DNA of 64,000 nucleotides from Anaerosolibacter sp. (GTDB lineage Bacteria > Bacillota > Clostridia > Peptostreptococcales > Thermotaleaceae): the NCBI RefSeq assembly GCF_029240175.1, contig NZ_JARBTM010000002.1:146233-210232 (forward strand), read 5' to 3'. Below the pieces are notes generated by a model. It was not told where the DNA came from and did no database searches. It saw only the letters and a program-made list of their open reading frames with translations. The translations under genes were made by a program, and so were the position numbers. Each line of letters begins with the position of its first letter. The first letter of the stretch is position 1. Positions 17,839-26,428 of this stretch are shown piece after piece.

Positions 17839-17967
17839 TGAAATCAAAACGCTTTCAAGTTTTAGCAGAGCGTCCTGAGAAGATTTTGATATGCTTGATA
17901 GCTTTATCGCAGATCATGCCATCAATCTACAAAGAGCAGAAGAGGCCATGGCCATTGATTCTCTAGA
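17839..17967 (+). pseudogene. pduC: 5' remnant of pduC, frameshifted
   Basis: ATG 17839 sits behind a strong AAAGGAGGG site and encodes MKSKRFQVLAERPE, the expected PduC N-terminus. After that the frame departs from the family and stops at 17967. The homologous continuation (EDFDMLDSF...) is found in another frame from about 17879, after an in-frame TGA at 17876-17878. Compared with known family sequences, about 42 codons are missing at this junction and the frame is shifted. Confidence 0.75.
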
Positions 17968-19372
17968 GTTCGCTAGAAGACTGGTGGATATCAATATTCC
18001 TAGAGGAGAAATTGTAAAATATACGACAGCTATGACGCCTGCAAAGGTTGTAGAAGTCGTAGGAAACTTAACGGTGCTAGAAATGATGATGGCAGTGAAC
18101 AAGATGAGATCAAGAAGAATTCCATCTAATCAATGTCACGTTACAAACGTAAAGGATCATCCTGTTCAAATCGCTGCCGACGCTGCGGAAGCTGCTGTGA
18201 GAGGCTTCGATGAGATGGAGACAACAGTTGGTATTACACGATATGCACCATTTAACGCCTTGGCCTTAATGGTAGGGTCACAGGTTGGTAGACCAGGAAT
18301 TCTAACTCAATGTGCCATCGAAGAAGCGACAGAGCTAATTCTTGGTATGAGAGGACTTACTGCCTATGCAGAAACCGTTTCTGTATATGGAACAGAGCAG
18401 GTATTCATCGATGGAGACGATACACCATGGTCAAAATCCTTCCTAGCATCCGCTTATGCATCTAGGGGATTAAAAATGAGATTTACTTCAGGTACAGGTT
18501 CAGAGGTACAAATGGGCTATGCAGAAGGCAAATCCATGTTATATCTAGAAGCACGATGCCTATATGTAACAAAGGGTGCAGGATCACAAGGAACACAAAA
18601 CGGATCTGTAAGCTGTGTAGGGGTACCTGCTGGGGTTCCAGGCGGAATCAGAGCTATATTGGCAGAAAACTTAATTGGTATGATGCTAGATCTAGAGTGT
18701 GCGTCCAGTAACGACCAAACATTTACCCACTCTGACCTAAGAAGGGTGGCAAGATCCTTGATGCAAATGGTACCTGGAACAGACTTCATCTGTTCTGGTT
18801 ATAGTGCAACACCAAACTACGACAATATGTTCGCAGGTTCAAACTGGGATGCTGACGATTATGACGATTGGAATGTTATCCAAAGAGACTTAAGAATCGA
18901 TGCAGGTCTAAGACCGGTAACTGAAGATGTTGTGGTAAAAGTAAGAAACAAGGCTGCGAAAGTTATTCAGGCGATATTTGAAGAACTGGGTCTTCCAGCC
19001 GTTACAGATCAAGAAGTTGAAGCAGCTACCTATGCCCACGGAAGTAAGGATATGCCAAACAGAAATGTGGTTGAAGACTTAAAAGCTGCTGAAGAAATGA
19101 TGGCTAGAGGGGTAACAGGTCTTGACGTAGTAAAAGCCCTTTATAAGAGAGGCTTTGAAGACGTAGCTGGTAGTGTATTCTCCTTATTAAAGCAAAGAGT
19201 CGCTGGGGACTACCTTCATACTTCTGCTATTTTAGATAAAGACTTCAAGGTAATCAGCTCAGTGAACGATCCTAACGACTATCGTGGTCCACAAACAGGA
19301 TACGTCATCAGCGATGCAAGATGGGAAGAAATTAGAAATATTCCCAACGCTGTAAATCCAGAAGACTTTTAA
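17891..19372 (+). CDS. pduC: B12-dependent diol/glycerol dehydratase large subunit, N-terminally truncated
   Basis: Catalytic alpha subunit that, with coenzyme B12, dehydrates 1,2-propanediol or glycerol to the aldehyde. From ATG 17891 it encodes 493 residues instead of about 554. The TIM-barrel core is intact, with 'CHVTNVKDHPVQIAADAAEA', 'ETTVGITRYAPFNALAL', 'TPWSKSFLASAYASRGLKM' and 'ASSNDQTFTHSD'. The first 60 residues are affected by the deletion/frameshift described for 17839-17967. The 17891 start has only a weak GAGAAG site, so translation may depend on reinitiation after the 42-codon remnant. Without that, the gene is inactive, or the lesion is a sequencing or assembly error. Discriminating propanediol from glycerol as substrate is not possible by eye. 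Confidence 0.9.
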   Translation: MLDSFIADHAINLQRAEEAMAIDSLEFARRLVDINIPRGEIVKYTTAMTPAKVVEVVGNLTVLEMMMAVNKMRSRRIPSNQCHVTNVKDHPVQIAADAAEAAVRGFDEMETTVGITRYAPFNALALMVGSQVGRPGILTQCAIEEATELILGMRGLTAYAETVSVYGTEQVFIDGDDTPWSKSFLASAYASRGLKMRFTSGTGSEVQMGYAEGKSMLYLEARCLYVTKGAGSQGTQNGSVSCVGVPAGVPGGIRAILAENLIGMMLDLECASSNDQTFTHSDLRRVARSLMQMVPGTDFICSGYSATPNYDNMFAGSNWDADDYDDWNVIQRDLRIDAGLRPVTEDVVVKVRNKAAKVIQAIFEELGLPAVTDQEVEAATYAHGSKDMPNRNVVEDLKAAEEMMARGVTGLDVVKALYKRGFEDVAGSVFSLLKQRVAGDYLHTSAILDKDFKVISSVNDPNDYRGPQTGYVISDARWEEIRNIPNAVNPEDF

Positions 19373-19401
19373 GAGACCAATAAGGAAAGGGGTGCAACGA
19401 A

Positions 19402-20061
19402 ATGAAATTAAATGAACAATTAATCCGTAGTGTAATAGAAGAAGTACTTAAGGATTTCAACCTAGATACATCCAGTACAGGAAGTGCTGCTGTTTCAGTT
19501 CCAAGTAATGTTGAAGGACTTAACCTGGTAGAGAAAGGTGAGGCGAAAAAAGGTACAAAGAGCGATGAAGTTGTAATTGGTCTTGCCCCAGCCTTCGGTG
19601 TGCATCAAACAAGAACCATCATTGACATTCCTCACTATAAAGTGCTCAGAGAAATCATTGCTGGTATCGAGGAAGAGGGATTAAAAGCAAGAGTTGTTAG
19701 AGTTAACAGAACTTCTGACGTGGCTTTCATTTCCCATGATGCAGCGAAACTAAGCGGTTCTGGCGTTGGTATCGGTGTACAATCTAAAGGAACCACAGTA
19801 ATCCACCAGAAGGATTTGTTCCCACTAGGAAACCTAGAGTTATTTTCTCAGGCACCACTGATTGATGAGGAAACTTATAGAGCCATTGGTAAAAATGCAG
19901 CAAAATATGCAAAGGGTGAAAGCCCAACACCAGTACCAGTAAGAAACGATCAAATGGCAAGACCTAGGTATCAAGCAAAAGCAGCATTATTGCACATCAA
20001 AGAAACAGAACACGTTCAGCTCGGCGCAAAGCCTGTTGAGTTGGATGCTCAGTTTAAATAA
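19402..20061 (+). CDS. pduD: diol dehydratase medium subunit
   Basis: A 219-residue beta subunit of the dehydratase. The first 19 residues ([18 protein letters not shown]) form the amphipathic encapsulation peptide that targets the enzyme to the microcompartment. A Ser/Gly linker and the core domain follow ('[19 protein letters not shown]', '[18 protein letters not shown]'). AAAGGGGTG precedes the ATG. It overlaps the spacer of pduE, whose ribosome binding site spans its stop. Confidence 0.95.
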   Translation: MKLNEQLIRSVIEEVLKDFNLDTSSTGSAAVSVPSNVEGLNLVEKGEAKKGTKSDEVVIGLAPAFGVHQTRTIIDIPHYKVLREIIAGIEEEGLKARVVRVNRTSDVAFISHDAAKLSGSGVGIGVQSKGTTVIHQKDLFPLGNLELFSQAPLIDEETYRAIGKNAAKYAKGESPTPVPVRNDQMARPRYQAKAALLHIKETEHVQLGAKPVELDAQFK

Positions 20062-20075
20062 TGGAGGTGAAGTTC

Positions 20076-20585
20076 ATGAATCAACAGCAATTAATAGAGC
20101 AAATGGTGAGAGAAATCATGGCTTCTATGGGTACAGTGGATAAAGCAAGCGAAGTAAAAAGTGCTTCTACAAACACTGTTTCGAAGTCTGATTATCCATT
20201 AGGAGAAAAAAGACCTGAATTGTTAAAAACACCAACAGGCAAATCCATAAATGAAATTACTTTAGACAAGGTAATCGATGGAAGGGTAACCGCTGCCGAT
20301 GTAAGGATTTCACCAGAAACCCTTGAACTTCAAGCCCAGGTTGCTGAGTCAGTTGGAAGAGATTCTTTTGCAAGAAATCTTAGAAGAGCAGCAGAGCTCA
20401 TCGCGGTTCCAGATGAAAGAATTCTTGAAATCTACAACGCTCTGAGACCTTATCGTTCTTCAAAATCTGAGCTTCTGGATATTGCAGCTGAACTAGAAAA
20501 CAAGTACAGTGCAAAGATCAATGCAGCCTTCGTTAGAGAAGCAGCAGAAGTTTATGGTATCCGAAACAGATTAAGACAAGAATAG
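20076..20585 (+). CDS. pduE: diol dehydratase small subunit
   Basis: A 169-residue gamma subunit. The N-terminal helix NQQQLIEQMVREIMASMG resembles an encapsulation peptide. The core carries 'SINEITLDKVIDGRVTAADV' and 'RSSKSELLDIAAELE'. An in-frame ATG at 20061 precedes it, but GGAGGTGA at 20063-20070 makes ATG 20076 the natural start. Confidence 0.95.
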   Translation: MNQQQLIEQMVREIMASMGTVDKASEVKSASTNTVSKSDYPLGEKRPELLKTPTGKSINEITLDKVIDGRVTAADVRISPETLELQAQVAESVGRDSFARNLRRAAELIAVPDERILEIYNALRPYRSSKSELLDIAAELENKYSAKINAAFVREAAEVYGIRNRLRQE

Positions 20586-20615
20586 AGTCTTGGATAAGAT
20601 CCAGGAGGTAAAAGT

Positions 20616-22445
20616 ATGAAGCTAATCGCAGGCGTAGACATTGGAAATGCCACTACAGAGGTAGCTATAGCCAAGATATCTTCTGAAAAGGGTGTGAGCT
20701 TCCAGTCCAGTGGCACCGTATTTACAACGGGAATTAAAGGAACACGACAGAACATCCACGGTGTCTTTGCCGCTTTAAAACAAGCTTTAGATAAAATCAA
20801 CCTTAAGATTGAAGATTTAGATCTGGTGAGAATTAATGAAGCTGCTCCTGTGATTGGGGATGTGGCCATGGAAACCATTACGGAGACCATTATTACAGAG
20901 TCTACCATGATTGGTCACAACCCCTCCACACCAGGAGGAATCGGTTTAGGCATAGGAACAACCGTTGACATAAGCAATCTTGAAAATACAAATCTGAAAG
21001 AGCCAGTTATTGTACTAATTGGAAGAGTTGTGGATTTTGCCGATGCAGCGGAGCGAATCAATCGTGCCGTTGAAAAGGGAATCCAAGTACAAGGGGCTAT
21101 TGCTCAAAGAGACGATGGTGTATTGATTCATAATCGCCTCAACCAGGTAATTCCGATTATCGATGAGGTATCGCTCCTAGAAAAGGTACCCATTGGAATG
21201 AAGGCAGCAATCGAGGTAGCACCACCAGGTGGTGTAGTAGAAGTGCTTTCAAATCCCTATGGGATTGCAACGGTTTTCGGCTTAAATGGAGAGGAAACCA
21301 AGCTGATTGTACCTATAGCTAGGGCACTTATTGGAAACCGGTCTGCGGTCGTTATTAAAACACCCAAGGGGGATGTGCAGGAAAGAAGAATACCAGCGGG
21401 TCAAATACACGTTCTTGGTGAAAAACGAAAAGGTATCGTGGATGTGGATGATGGGGCTTCTAAAATTATGGAGGTGCTAAGATCGACTGCTCCAGTAGAA
21501 GATATCAAGGGTGAGCCAGGAACCAATGCAGGGGGGATGTTAGAGCGGGTAAGACAAGTCATGTCCGAGCTTACAAAGCAGCATCCCAACGACATTAAGA
21601 TTCAGGACCTTTTGGCTGTAGATACCTTTGTACCACAAAAGGTCAAGGGTGGATTGGCGGAAGAGTTTTCCATGGAGAACGCCGTTGGTATTGCAGCCAT
21701 GGTAAAAGCCGACAAGCTGCAAATGCAGATGATTGCCGATGAATTGCGGAAAGAAATATTAGTAGATGTGGAGGTTGGTGGCGTAGAAGCAGATATGGCC
21801 ATACGAGGTGCCTTAACCACGCCTGGAACCAACGTGCCTTTGGCCATCTTAGATATGGGTGCAGGTTCCACGGACGCTTCTATTATCAACAAGAATGGCG
21901 AAATTACTTCAATTCACCTTGCTGGTGCCGGAAACATGGTAACACTGCTAATCAATTCTGAATTAGGTCTTGAGGACTTAGCCTTGGCAGAAGATATCAA
22001 AAAATATCCCCTTGCAAAGGTAGAGAGCCTATTTCATATACGACATGAGGACGGTACGGTAGAATTTTTCGAAAAACCTCTGAATGCCAATGTGTTTGCC
22101 AGGGTTGTGATCCTGAAAGAAGGAAATATGCTGCCTATCCCAGGACAGCAGTCTATTGAGAAAATCAAATATGTTCGTAGGGGAGCCAAAGAGAAGGTAT
22201 TTGTAACCAATGCATTGAGAGCCCTGGGTATGGTTTGCCCCACTGGAAATATCCGTGACATTGAGTTTGTGGTACTGGTAGGAGGATCAGCTTTAGACTT
22301 TGAAGTACCGCAGCTTGTAACCGATGCATTGTCACAATTTGGTGTTGTGGCAGGCAGAGGAAATATCAGGGGAACGGAAGGCCCAAGAAATGCAGTGGCT
22401 ACAGGACTGATATTGGCCCTAAAAGAAGGGAGAGGAATTCAGTGA
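20616..22445 (+). CDS. pduG: diol dehydratase reactivase large subunit
   Basis: A 609-residue ATPase of the DdrA/PduG type that releases damaged cobalamin from the dehydratase. It has an actin/Hsp70-like fold with nucleotide-binding motifs 'AGVDIGNATTEVAIAK' at the N-terminus and 'LAILDMGAGSTDASII' around residue 410. Full family length. The TGA stop overlaps the GTG start of pduH (GTGA), coupling the two subunits. Confidence 0.95.
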   Translation: MKLIAGVDIGNATTEVAIAKISSEKGVSFQSSGTVFTTGIKGTRQNIHGVFAALKQALDKINLKIEDLDLVRINEAAPVIGDVAMETITETIITESTMIGHNPSTPGGIGLGIGTTVDISNLENTNLKEPVIVLIGRVVDFADAAERINRAVEKGIQVQGAIAQRDDGVLIHNRLNQVIPIIDEVSLLEKVPIGMKAAIEVAPPGGVVEVLSNPYGIATVFGLNGEETKLIVPIARALIGNRSAVVIKTPKGDVQERRIPAGQIHVLGEKRKGIVDVDDGASKIMEVLRSTAPVEDIKGEPGTNAGGMLERVRQVMSELTKQHPNDIKIQDLLAVDTFVPQKVKGGLAEEFSMENAVGIAAMVKADKLQMQMIADELRKEILVDVEVGGVEADMAIRGALTTPGTNVPLAILDMGAGSTDASIINKNGEITSIHLAGAGNMVTLLINSELGLEDLALAEDIKKYPLAKVESLFHIRHEDGTVEFFEKPLNANVFARVVILKEGNMLPIPGQQSIEKIKYVRRGAKEKVFVTNALRALGMVCPTGNIRDIEFVVLVGGSALDFEVPQLVTDALSQFGVVAGRGNIRGTEGPRNAVATGLILALKEGRGIQ

Positions 22446-22903
22446 AGATAAACTATGGAAGTCAACAACCAGCAATCCATATTTATTATAGTTCACTGGG
22501 AATAAACCCCTCCCTTTTTAATCAGATGCTCTTTGGTATGGAAGAAGAAAATGTCCCTTATCTGGTAATGCGTCAGGAAGAGAAGTCAGCTTTGAAATTA
22601 GGTTATCAAGCTGCAGACGATTCCAGCCTTGGTGTTGGCGTTGGTATCGGTGAAGATGGTACAGTAATACTCCACTATAAAAGGCTGAAGGAAGAGGAAC
22701 CTCTTTTTCAAATCCATCTCCAAAGAGATATGAAGAAGCTTCGAAAGCTGGGTGCCAATGGGGCACGGTTGGTAAAGGGTATTCCCTTTAAGGATTTGGA
22801 AGAGCAGGAAACTGAGAGGGTTATACAGGAAGAAGGCATAACCAGAGAGGATATGGCCCTTTTAATCGCAAAGGTAATGAGCAAAATGAAGGAAATTGTA
22901 TAG
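22442..22903 (+). CDS. pduH: diol dehydratase reactivase small subunit
   Basis: A 153-residue partner of PduG. It starts at GTG and overlaps pduG by 4 bp. The segments 'PAIHIYYSSLGINPSLFNQM', 'EEENVPYLV' and 'GVGVGIGEDGTVILHYKRL' fit the DdrB/PduH family, whose fold resembles the dehydratase beta subunit and swaps with it during reactivation. Confidence 0.92.
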   Translation: MKINYGSQQPAIHIYYSSLGINPSLFNQMLFGMEEENVPYLVMRQEEKSALKLGYQAADDSSLGVGVGIGEDGTVILHYKRLKEEEPLFQIHLQRDMKKLRKLGANGARLVKGIPFKDLEEQETERVIQEEGITREDMALLIAKVMSKMKEIV

Positions 22904-22923
22904 ATAGATGGGAGGTGTAGACT

Positions 22924-23547
22924 TTGCCAAAGCTTGCTTTAGGATTGATTGAAACCGTGGGTTTGGCTGCAGCCATAGAGGCGGCAGATACAGCAGTAAA
23001 ATCTGCCAATGTAACTTTATTGGGTTATGAAAACTCCAAAGGCGGTGGATTGATCACTGTTAAATTAGAGGGAGATGTGGGCGCTGTGAAGGCTGCTGTG
23101 GAAGCTGCCAGCGCTGCGGCCAGCAAAATCAATAAGGTTTTTAGTAAACAAGTGATTCCCAGACCCCATGAAGAGATTGAAAAATTGGTATACACCAAAG
23201 ATACAGTAGGAATGACAAAATCTGAGATCGAGACTGAGATCAAGATTGAGGAACAAGAAGCAGCTGGGACCAAGATGAAAGACGAGGTTAAGGCTGAGGT
23301 TGAGGTTGAAGAGACAAAGATCGAAGTTGAGCCAGAGAATGAAGAAGTGGCTGAGGTTGAAGTTGAGGAACCCGTCATTGAAGTAGTAGAAGAAACCACA
23401 GACGATGATGGGGAAGAAGCCTTGGAATTTGTGAATAGTACAGAAGAAGTATGTAATTTATGCAAGGATCCAAAATGTTCCAGACGAAAAGGTGATTTGA
23501 GAACGAATTGTATCCATTACGATGAATTGAAGGAGGTAGTATCATGA
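22924..23547 (+). CDS. pduK: PduK-type shell protein with acidic linker and Cys motif
   Basis: A 207-residue protein starting at TTG with a GGGAGGTG site. Residues 1-90 are a BMC-H domain ('[19 protein letters not shown]' ... '[13 protein letters not shown]'). Residues 100-170 are a very acidic, low-complexity linker of repeated EVEVEE/EIKIEE units. The last 25 residues carry [20 protein letters not shown], a likely Fe-S or metal site as in PduK. DNA for the linker (23220-23260) contains GAGATC/AAGATTGAG hexamers like those of the intergenic palindromic repeats. The stop overlaps the next ATG by 4 bp. Confidence 0.9.
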   Translation: MPKLALGLIETVGLAAAIEAADTAVKSANVTLLGYENSKGGGLITVKLEGDVGAVKAAVEAASAAASKINKVFSKQVIPRPHEEIEKLVYTKDTVGMTKSEIETEIKIEEQEAAGTKMKDEVKAEVEVEETKIEVEPENEEVAEVEVEEPVIEVVEETTDDDGEEALEFVNSTEEVCNLCKDPKCSRRKGDLRTNCIHYDELKEVVS

Positions 23548-23822
23548 GTGATGCACTAGGAATGATAGAAACAAAAGGTTTGGTAGGTGCTATAGAAGCC
23601 GCCGATGCCATGACAAAATCAGCAAACGTTCATTTAATTGGTTATGAAAAAATAGGATCTGGTCTGATTACTGTTATGGTAAGAGGGGATGTAGGGGCTG
23701 TAAAAGCTGCTGTAGATGCGGGTGCAAGTGCAGCTGCAAAGGTAGGAGAATTGGTTTCCAGCCATGTTATTGCAAGACCTCATATGGATACTGAAAAGAT
23801 ATTGCCTAAGACAGTGGAGTAA
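23544..23822 (+). CDS. pduJ: microcompartment shell protein, PduJ/PduA-type BMC-H
   Basis: A 92-residue BMC-H hexamer protein, nearly identical in sequence to the pduA product ([20 protein letters not shown], '[20 protein letters not shown]', 'VIARPH'). Probably a major facet protein. GAAGGAGGTAG precedes the ATG, which overlaps the pduK stop. Confidence 0.94.
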   Translation: MSDALGMIETKGLVGAIEAADAMTKSANVHLIGYEKIGSGLITVMVRGDVGAVKAAVDAGASAAAKVGELVSSHVIARPHMDTEKILPKTVE

Positions 23823-23825
23823 TTT

Positions 23826-24476
23826 ATGATGATAAGCAATAATCAAGGATTGGTTGAAAAAATCGTATCAGAAATCGTAAAAAGGCTCTTATCTTATGGA
23901 GATGAGCCCTTGGTACCCATCGGAGTTTCTAACCGCCATGTCCATCTAAGTAAAGAGGATTTAGAGATACTCTTTGGGTCGGGATATGAACTGACAAAGA
24001 TGAAGGACTTAAAGCAGCCTGGTCAGTATGCTGCCCAAGAAACCGTAATGGTAATCGGTCCTAAGGGAAAGTTTGAGAACGTTAGAATCCTCGGGCCGGT
24101 ACGGAAGGAAACCCAATTAGAAATCTCTATCAGTGATGGATTTGTTTTGGGACTGAAAGCTCCTGTTCGAGAGTCTGGTAAAACCCAAGGCACACCTGGA
24201 TTTATCTTGAAAGGACCAAAGGGCAGTGTGGAGAAGGAATACGGTGTGATTGCTGCTTTAAGGCACATCCATATGCCTCCCGATTATGCAGCCCATTTTG
24301 GACTGATGGATAAAGAAATGGTAAGTGTAGAGGTGAACAGTCCGCGAAGGATTATTTTCCACGATGTACTGATTCGAGTTTCAGACCAATATGTACTAGA
24401 GATGCATCTTGATATAGATGAGGCCAATGCAGGGGGAATCGGGAACGACGACCTAGGGAAAATCGTAAGGGATTAA
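23826..24476 (+). CDS. pduL: phosphate propanoyltransferase
   Basis: A 216-residue PduL-type phosphotransacylase that converts acyl-CoA and phosphate to acyl-phosphate, recycling CoA inside the shell. The N-terminal helix 'GLVEKIVSEIVKRLLS' is an encapsulation peptide. The zinc-binding His motifs are present in both domains: 'VPIGVSNRHVHLSKEDLE' and 'AALRHIHMPPDYAAHFGL'. Only 3 bp separate it from the preceding shell gene. Confidence 0.95.
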   Translation: MMISNNQGLVEKIVSEIVKRLLSYGDEPLVPIGVSNRHVHLSKEDLEILFGSGYELTKMKDLKQPGQYAAQETVMVIGPKGKFENVRILGPVRKETQLEISISDGFVLGLKAPVRESGKTQGTPGFILKGPKGSVEKEYGVIAALRHIHMPPDYAAHFGLMDKEMVSVEVNSPRRIIFHDVLIRVSDQYVLEMHLDIDEANAGGIGNDDLGKIVRD

Positions 24477-24484
24477 AGGAGAAT

Positions 24485-25312
24485 ATGTCTATGGATCTAA
24501 TAAGAGCAAATGACTATATAGAAAGCTTTGCCAAGCTCATAGAAGGGCAGCAGGTGAATGGATACCAAGGAAATCTAAAGGTAGGTGTCGATTTGGGAAC
24601 AGCCAACATCGTACTATCTGTCCTAGATGAAATGAATCAGCCGGTGGCAGGGGCTTTATATCCTGCATCGGTGGTAAAGGATGGCTTGGTAGTGGACTAT
24701 GTGGGTGCAGTACGAATTGTTAGAAATCTAAAGCAGCAGGTGGAGAGCCTGCTTGGGGTAAGATTAACCCACGCTGCCACCGCTGTTCCCCCTGGGACCA
24801 TTGGAGGGAATGCAAAGGCCATCGCCAATGTGGTAGAATCATCGGATATGGAGGTCATCAACGTGGTGGATGAACCAACAGCAGCAGCAGCAGTATTGGG
24901 CGTAACCGATGGTGCTGTGGTTGATGTTGGGGGAGGTACCACTGGGATCAGCATTCTAAAGAATGGTGAAGTTATTTACACAGCCGACGAGGCCACAGGC
25001 GGTACCCATATGAGCTTGGTTGTGGCAGGAAACTACAAAGTTTCTTTCGAAGAAGCAGAAAAATTTAAAAAAGATCCTAGCAGGCAAAAAGAAATTTTTG
25101 TGGTGATTAAGCCAGTGGTAGAAAAAATGGCTTCCATCGTAAAAAGACATATTGCATCCTTTGATGTAAAGAAGATTTATGTGGTAGGAGGTGCCTGCTG
25201 TTTTCAAGAATTTGAAAGCGTGTTTTTTAAGGAAATAGGCGTAGAAACAGTAAAGCCTGAGCGGCCTCTCCTGGTCACACCCCTTGGTATCGCACTGAAC
25301 TGTAAGAAGTGA
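24485..25312 (+). CDS. eutJ: EutJ-like chaperone/ATPase
   Basis: A 275-residue actin/Hsp70-superfamily protein of the EutJ type. It has 'KVGVDLGTANIVLSVLDE' (phosphate 1), 'DEPTAAAAVLG' and 'GAVVDVGGGTTGISILKNG' (phosphate 2). EutJ proteins occur in ethanolamine and some propanediol microcompartment loci and are assumed to help assemble or activate cargo enzymes. An AAAGGAGA site precedes the ATG. Confidence 0.88.
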   Translation: MSMDLIRANDYIESFAKLIEGQQVNGYQGNLKVGVDLGTANIVLSVLDEMNQPVAGALYPASVVKDGLVVDYVGAVRIVRNLKQQVESLLGVRLTHAATAVPPGTIGGNAKAIANVVESSDMEVINVVDEPTAAAAVLGVTDGAVVDVGGGTTGISILKNGEVIYTADEATGGTHMSLVVAGNYKVSFEEAEKFKKDPSRQKEIFVVIKPVVEKMASIVKRHIASFDVKKIYVVGGACCFQEFESVFFKEIGVETVKPERPLLVTPLGIALNCKK

Positions 25313-25323
25313 GGTGAAACGTA

Positions 25324-26094
25324 TTGAATGGCAATGAGGCATTAAATTGGATTATAGACGAGGTAATCCGAAGGTTAGAGGCTAGAAGAAAAACGGCTCT
25401 TGTTATTTTTACAGGAGCTGCCATTGGTTTTCAAGAGTCAGTGCCTCAATTGAAAGGGCTATTAGTGGAAGGGTGGAGCTTAAAGGTTTTACTTTCCAAT
25501 AGCGCTGAATATGTATTGACACCGCAGTTGATCAAAGAACAGCTAAACATGGAAGAGGTTTATCTGGAGAGAGAAGTAAAAGGATTAAATGCCATATACA
25601 AGGATATTGGTCAAATGATTATTCCAACATTGACACTTAACACTGCGGTGAAAATTGCCCTTGGCATTGCTGATACCCTAACCACAAATGTGGTAGCCCA
25701 TGGACTAATGGAGGGGATTCCTATCATCGCAGCTAAGGATGGCTGTGATTTGAAGAATCCCACACGGCTCCAGCTTGGGATGGATAAAACACCAACGGCA
25801 TATTTGATGAAAATGGAGCAGCATCTAAATACTTTGGAAGATTACGGTATTCGTCTTGTGAAAGCAAGCCAACTGTACAGTGCCGCAACAAAAAACCATA
25901 TAGCTATTTCTTCAAGTAAACAAAGTCAAGAACAACAGGCGGTCCATACAGTGACCAAAAGAGTTCTCAGCCGAGCAGATATTATAGATGCAAAAAGCAT
26001 GGGCAATGTGCTCCAGGTATCGCCTACCACAATAATTACGTCTCTGGCTCGGGATACTGCCAAAGAGTTGGATATCCGCATTATCCAGGAGTAG
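25324..26094 (+). CDS. microcompartment-associated flavoprotein
   Basis: A 256-residue protein starting at TTG behind GAGGTGAAAC. The first 18 residues (ALNWIIDEVIRRLEARRK) form an amphipathic helix like an encapsulation peptide. The rest resembles the flavoprotein (PF02441, Dfp/UbiX) fold, with 'ALVIFTGAAIGFQES', 'LLSNSAEYVLTP' and 'NVVAHGLMEGIPIIAAKDGCD'. It takes the position that pduM has in Salmonella. Its role in the compartment is unknown; flavin-dependent cofactor handling is one possibility. Confidence 0.65.
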   Translation: MNGNEALNWIIDEVIRRLEARRKTALVIFTGAAIGFQESVPQLKGLLVEGWSLKVLLSNSAEYVLTPQLIKEQLNMEEVYLEREVKGLNAIYKDIGQMIIPTLTLNTAVKIALGIADTLTTNVVAHGLMEGIPIIAAKDGCDLKNPTRLQLGMDKTPTAYLMKMEQHLNTLEDYGIRLVKASQLYSAATKNHIAISSSKQSQEQQAVHTVTKRVLSRADIIDAKSMGNVLQVSPTTIITSLARDTAKELDIRIIQE

Positions 26095-26145
26095 AAAAGT
26101 TTGAAATGAAATGTACTGGATCATAGAAAGAGGCAGGTGTTATAG

Positions 26146-26415
26146 ATGTATGTTGGTAAAGTGATTGGAATGGTAGTAGCTACCAGAAAAGACGACAATC
26201 TAATAGGCAAGAAGCTAATGATCGTTCAACCCACAGATTCAAAAGGCCAACCCACTGGGAAAGAGGAAGTTGCCGTCGATTCTGTAGGAGCAGGAACCGG
26301 TGAATATGTGCTGGTATCCAAGGGCAGTTCTGCAAGGCACATATTTGGCAATCCAAGCTCTCCTATTGATGCTGCGATTGTAGGTATTATCGACAGCATG
26401 GAAGTTCAACCGTAG
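26146..26415 (+). CDS. pduN: microcompartment vertex protein PduN (BMC-P)
   Basis: An 89-residue EutN/CcmL-family pentamer that caps the vertices of the shell. The sequence follows the family from 'MYVGKVIGMVVATRKDDNL' through 'VDSVGAGTGEYVLVSKGSSA' to 'PIDAAIVGIID'. It is the only vertex protein in the operon. Confidence 0.94.
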   Translation: MYVGKVIGMVVATRKDDNLIGKKLMIVQPTDSKGQPTGKEEVAVDSVGAGTGEYVLVSKGSSARHIFGNPSSPIDAAIVGIIDSMEVQP

Positions 26416-26428
26416 AGGATGTGAAGCT

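Noticed and set aside
23025..23465. Long minus-strand frame of Ser/Thr-rich sequence
   Set aside because: Antisense shadow of the acidic repeats of pduK.
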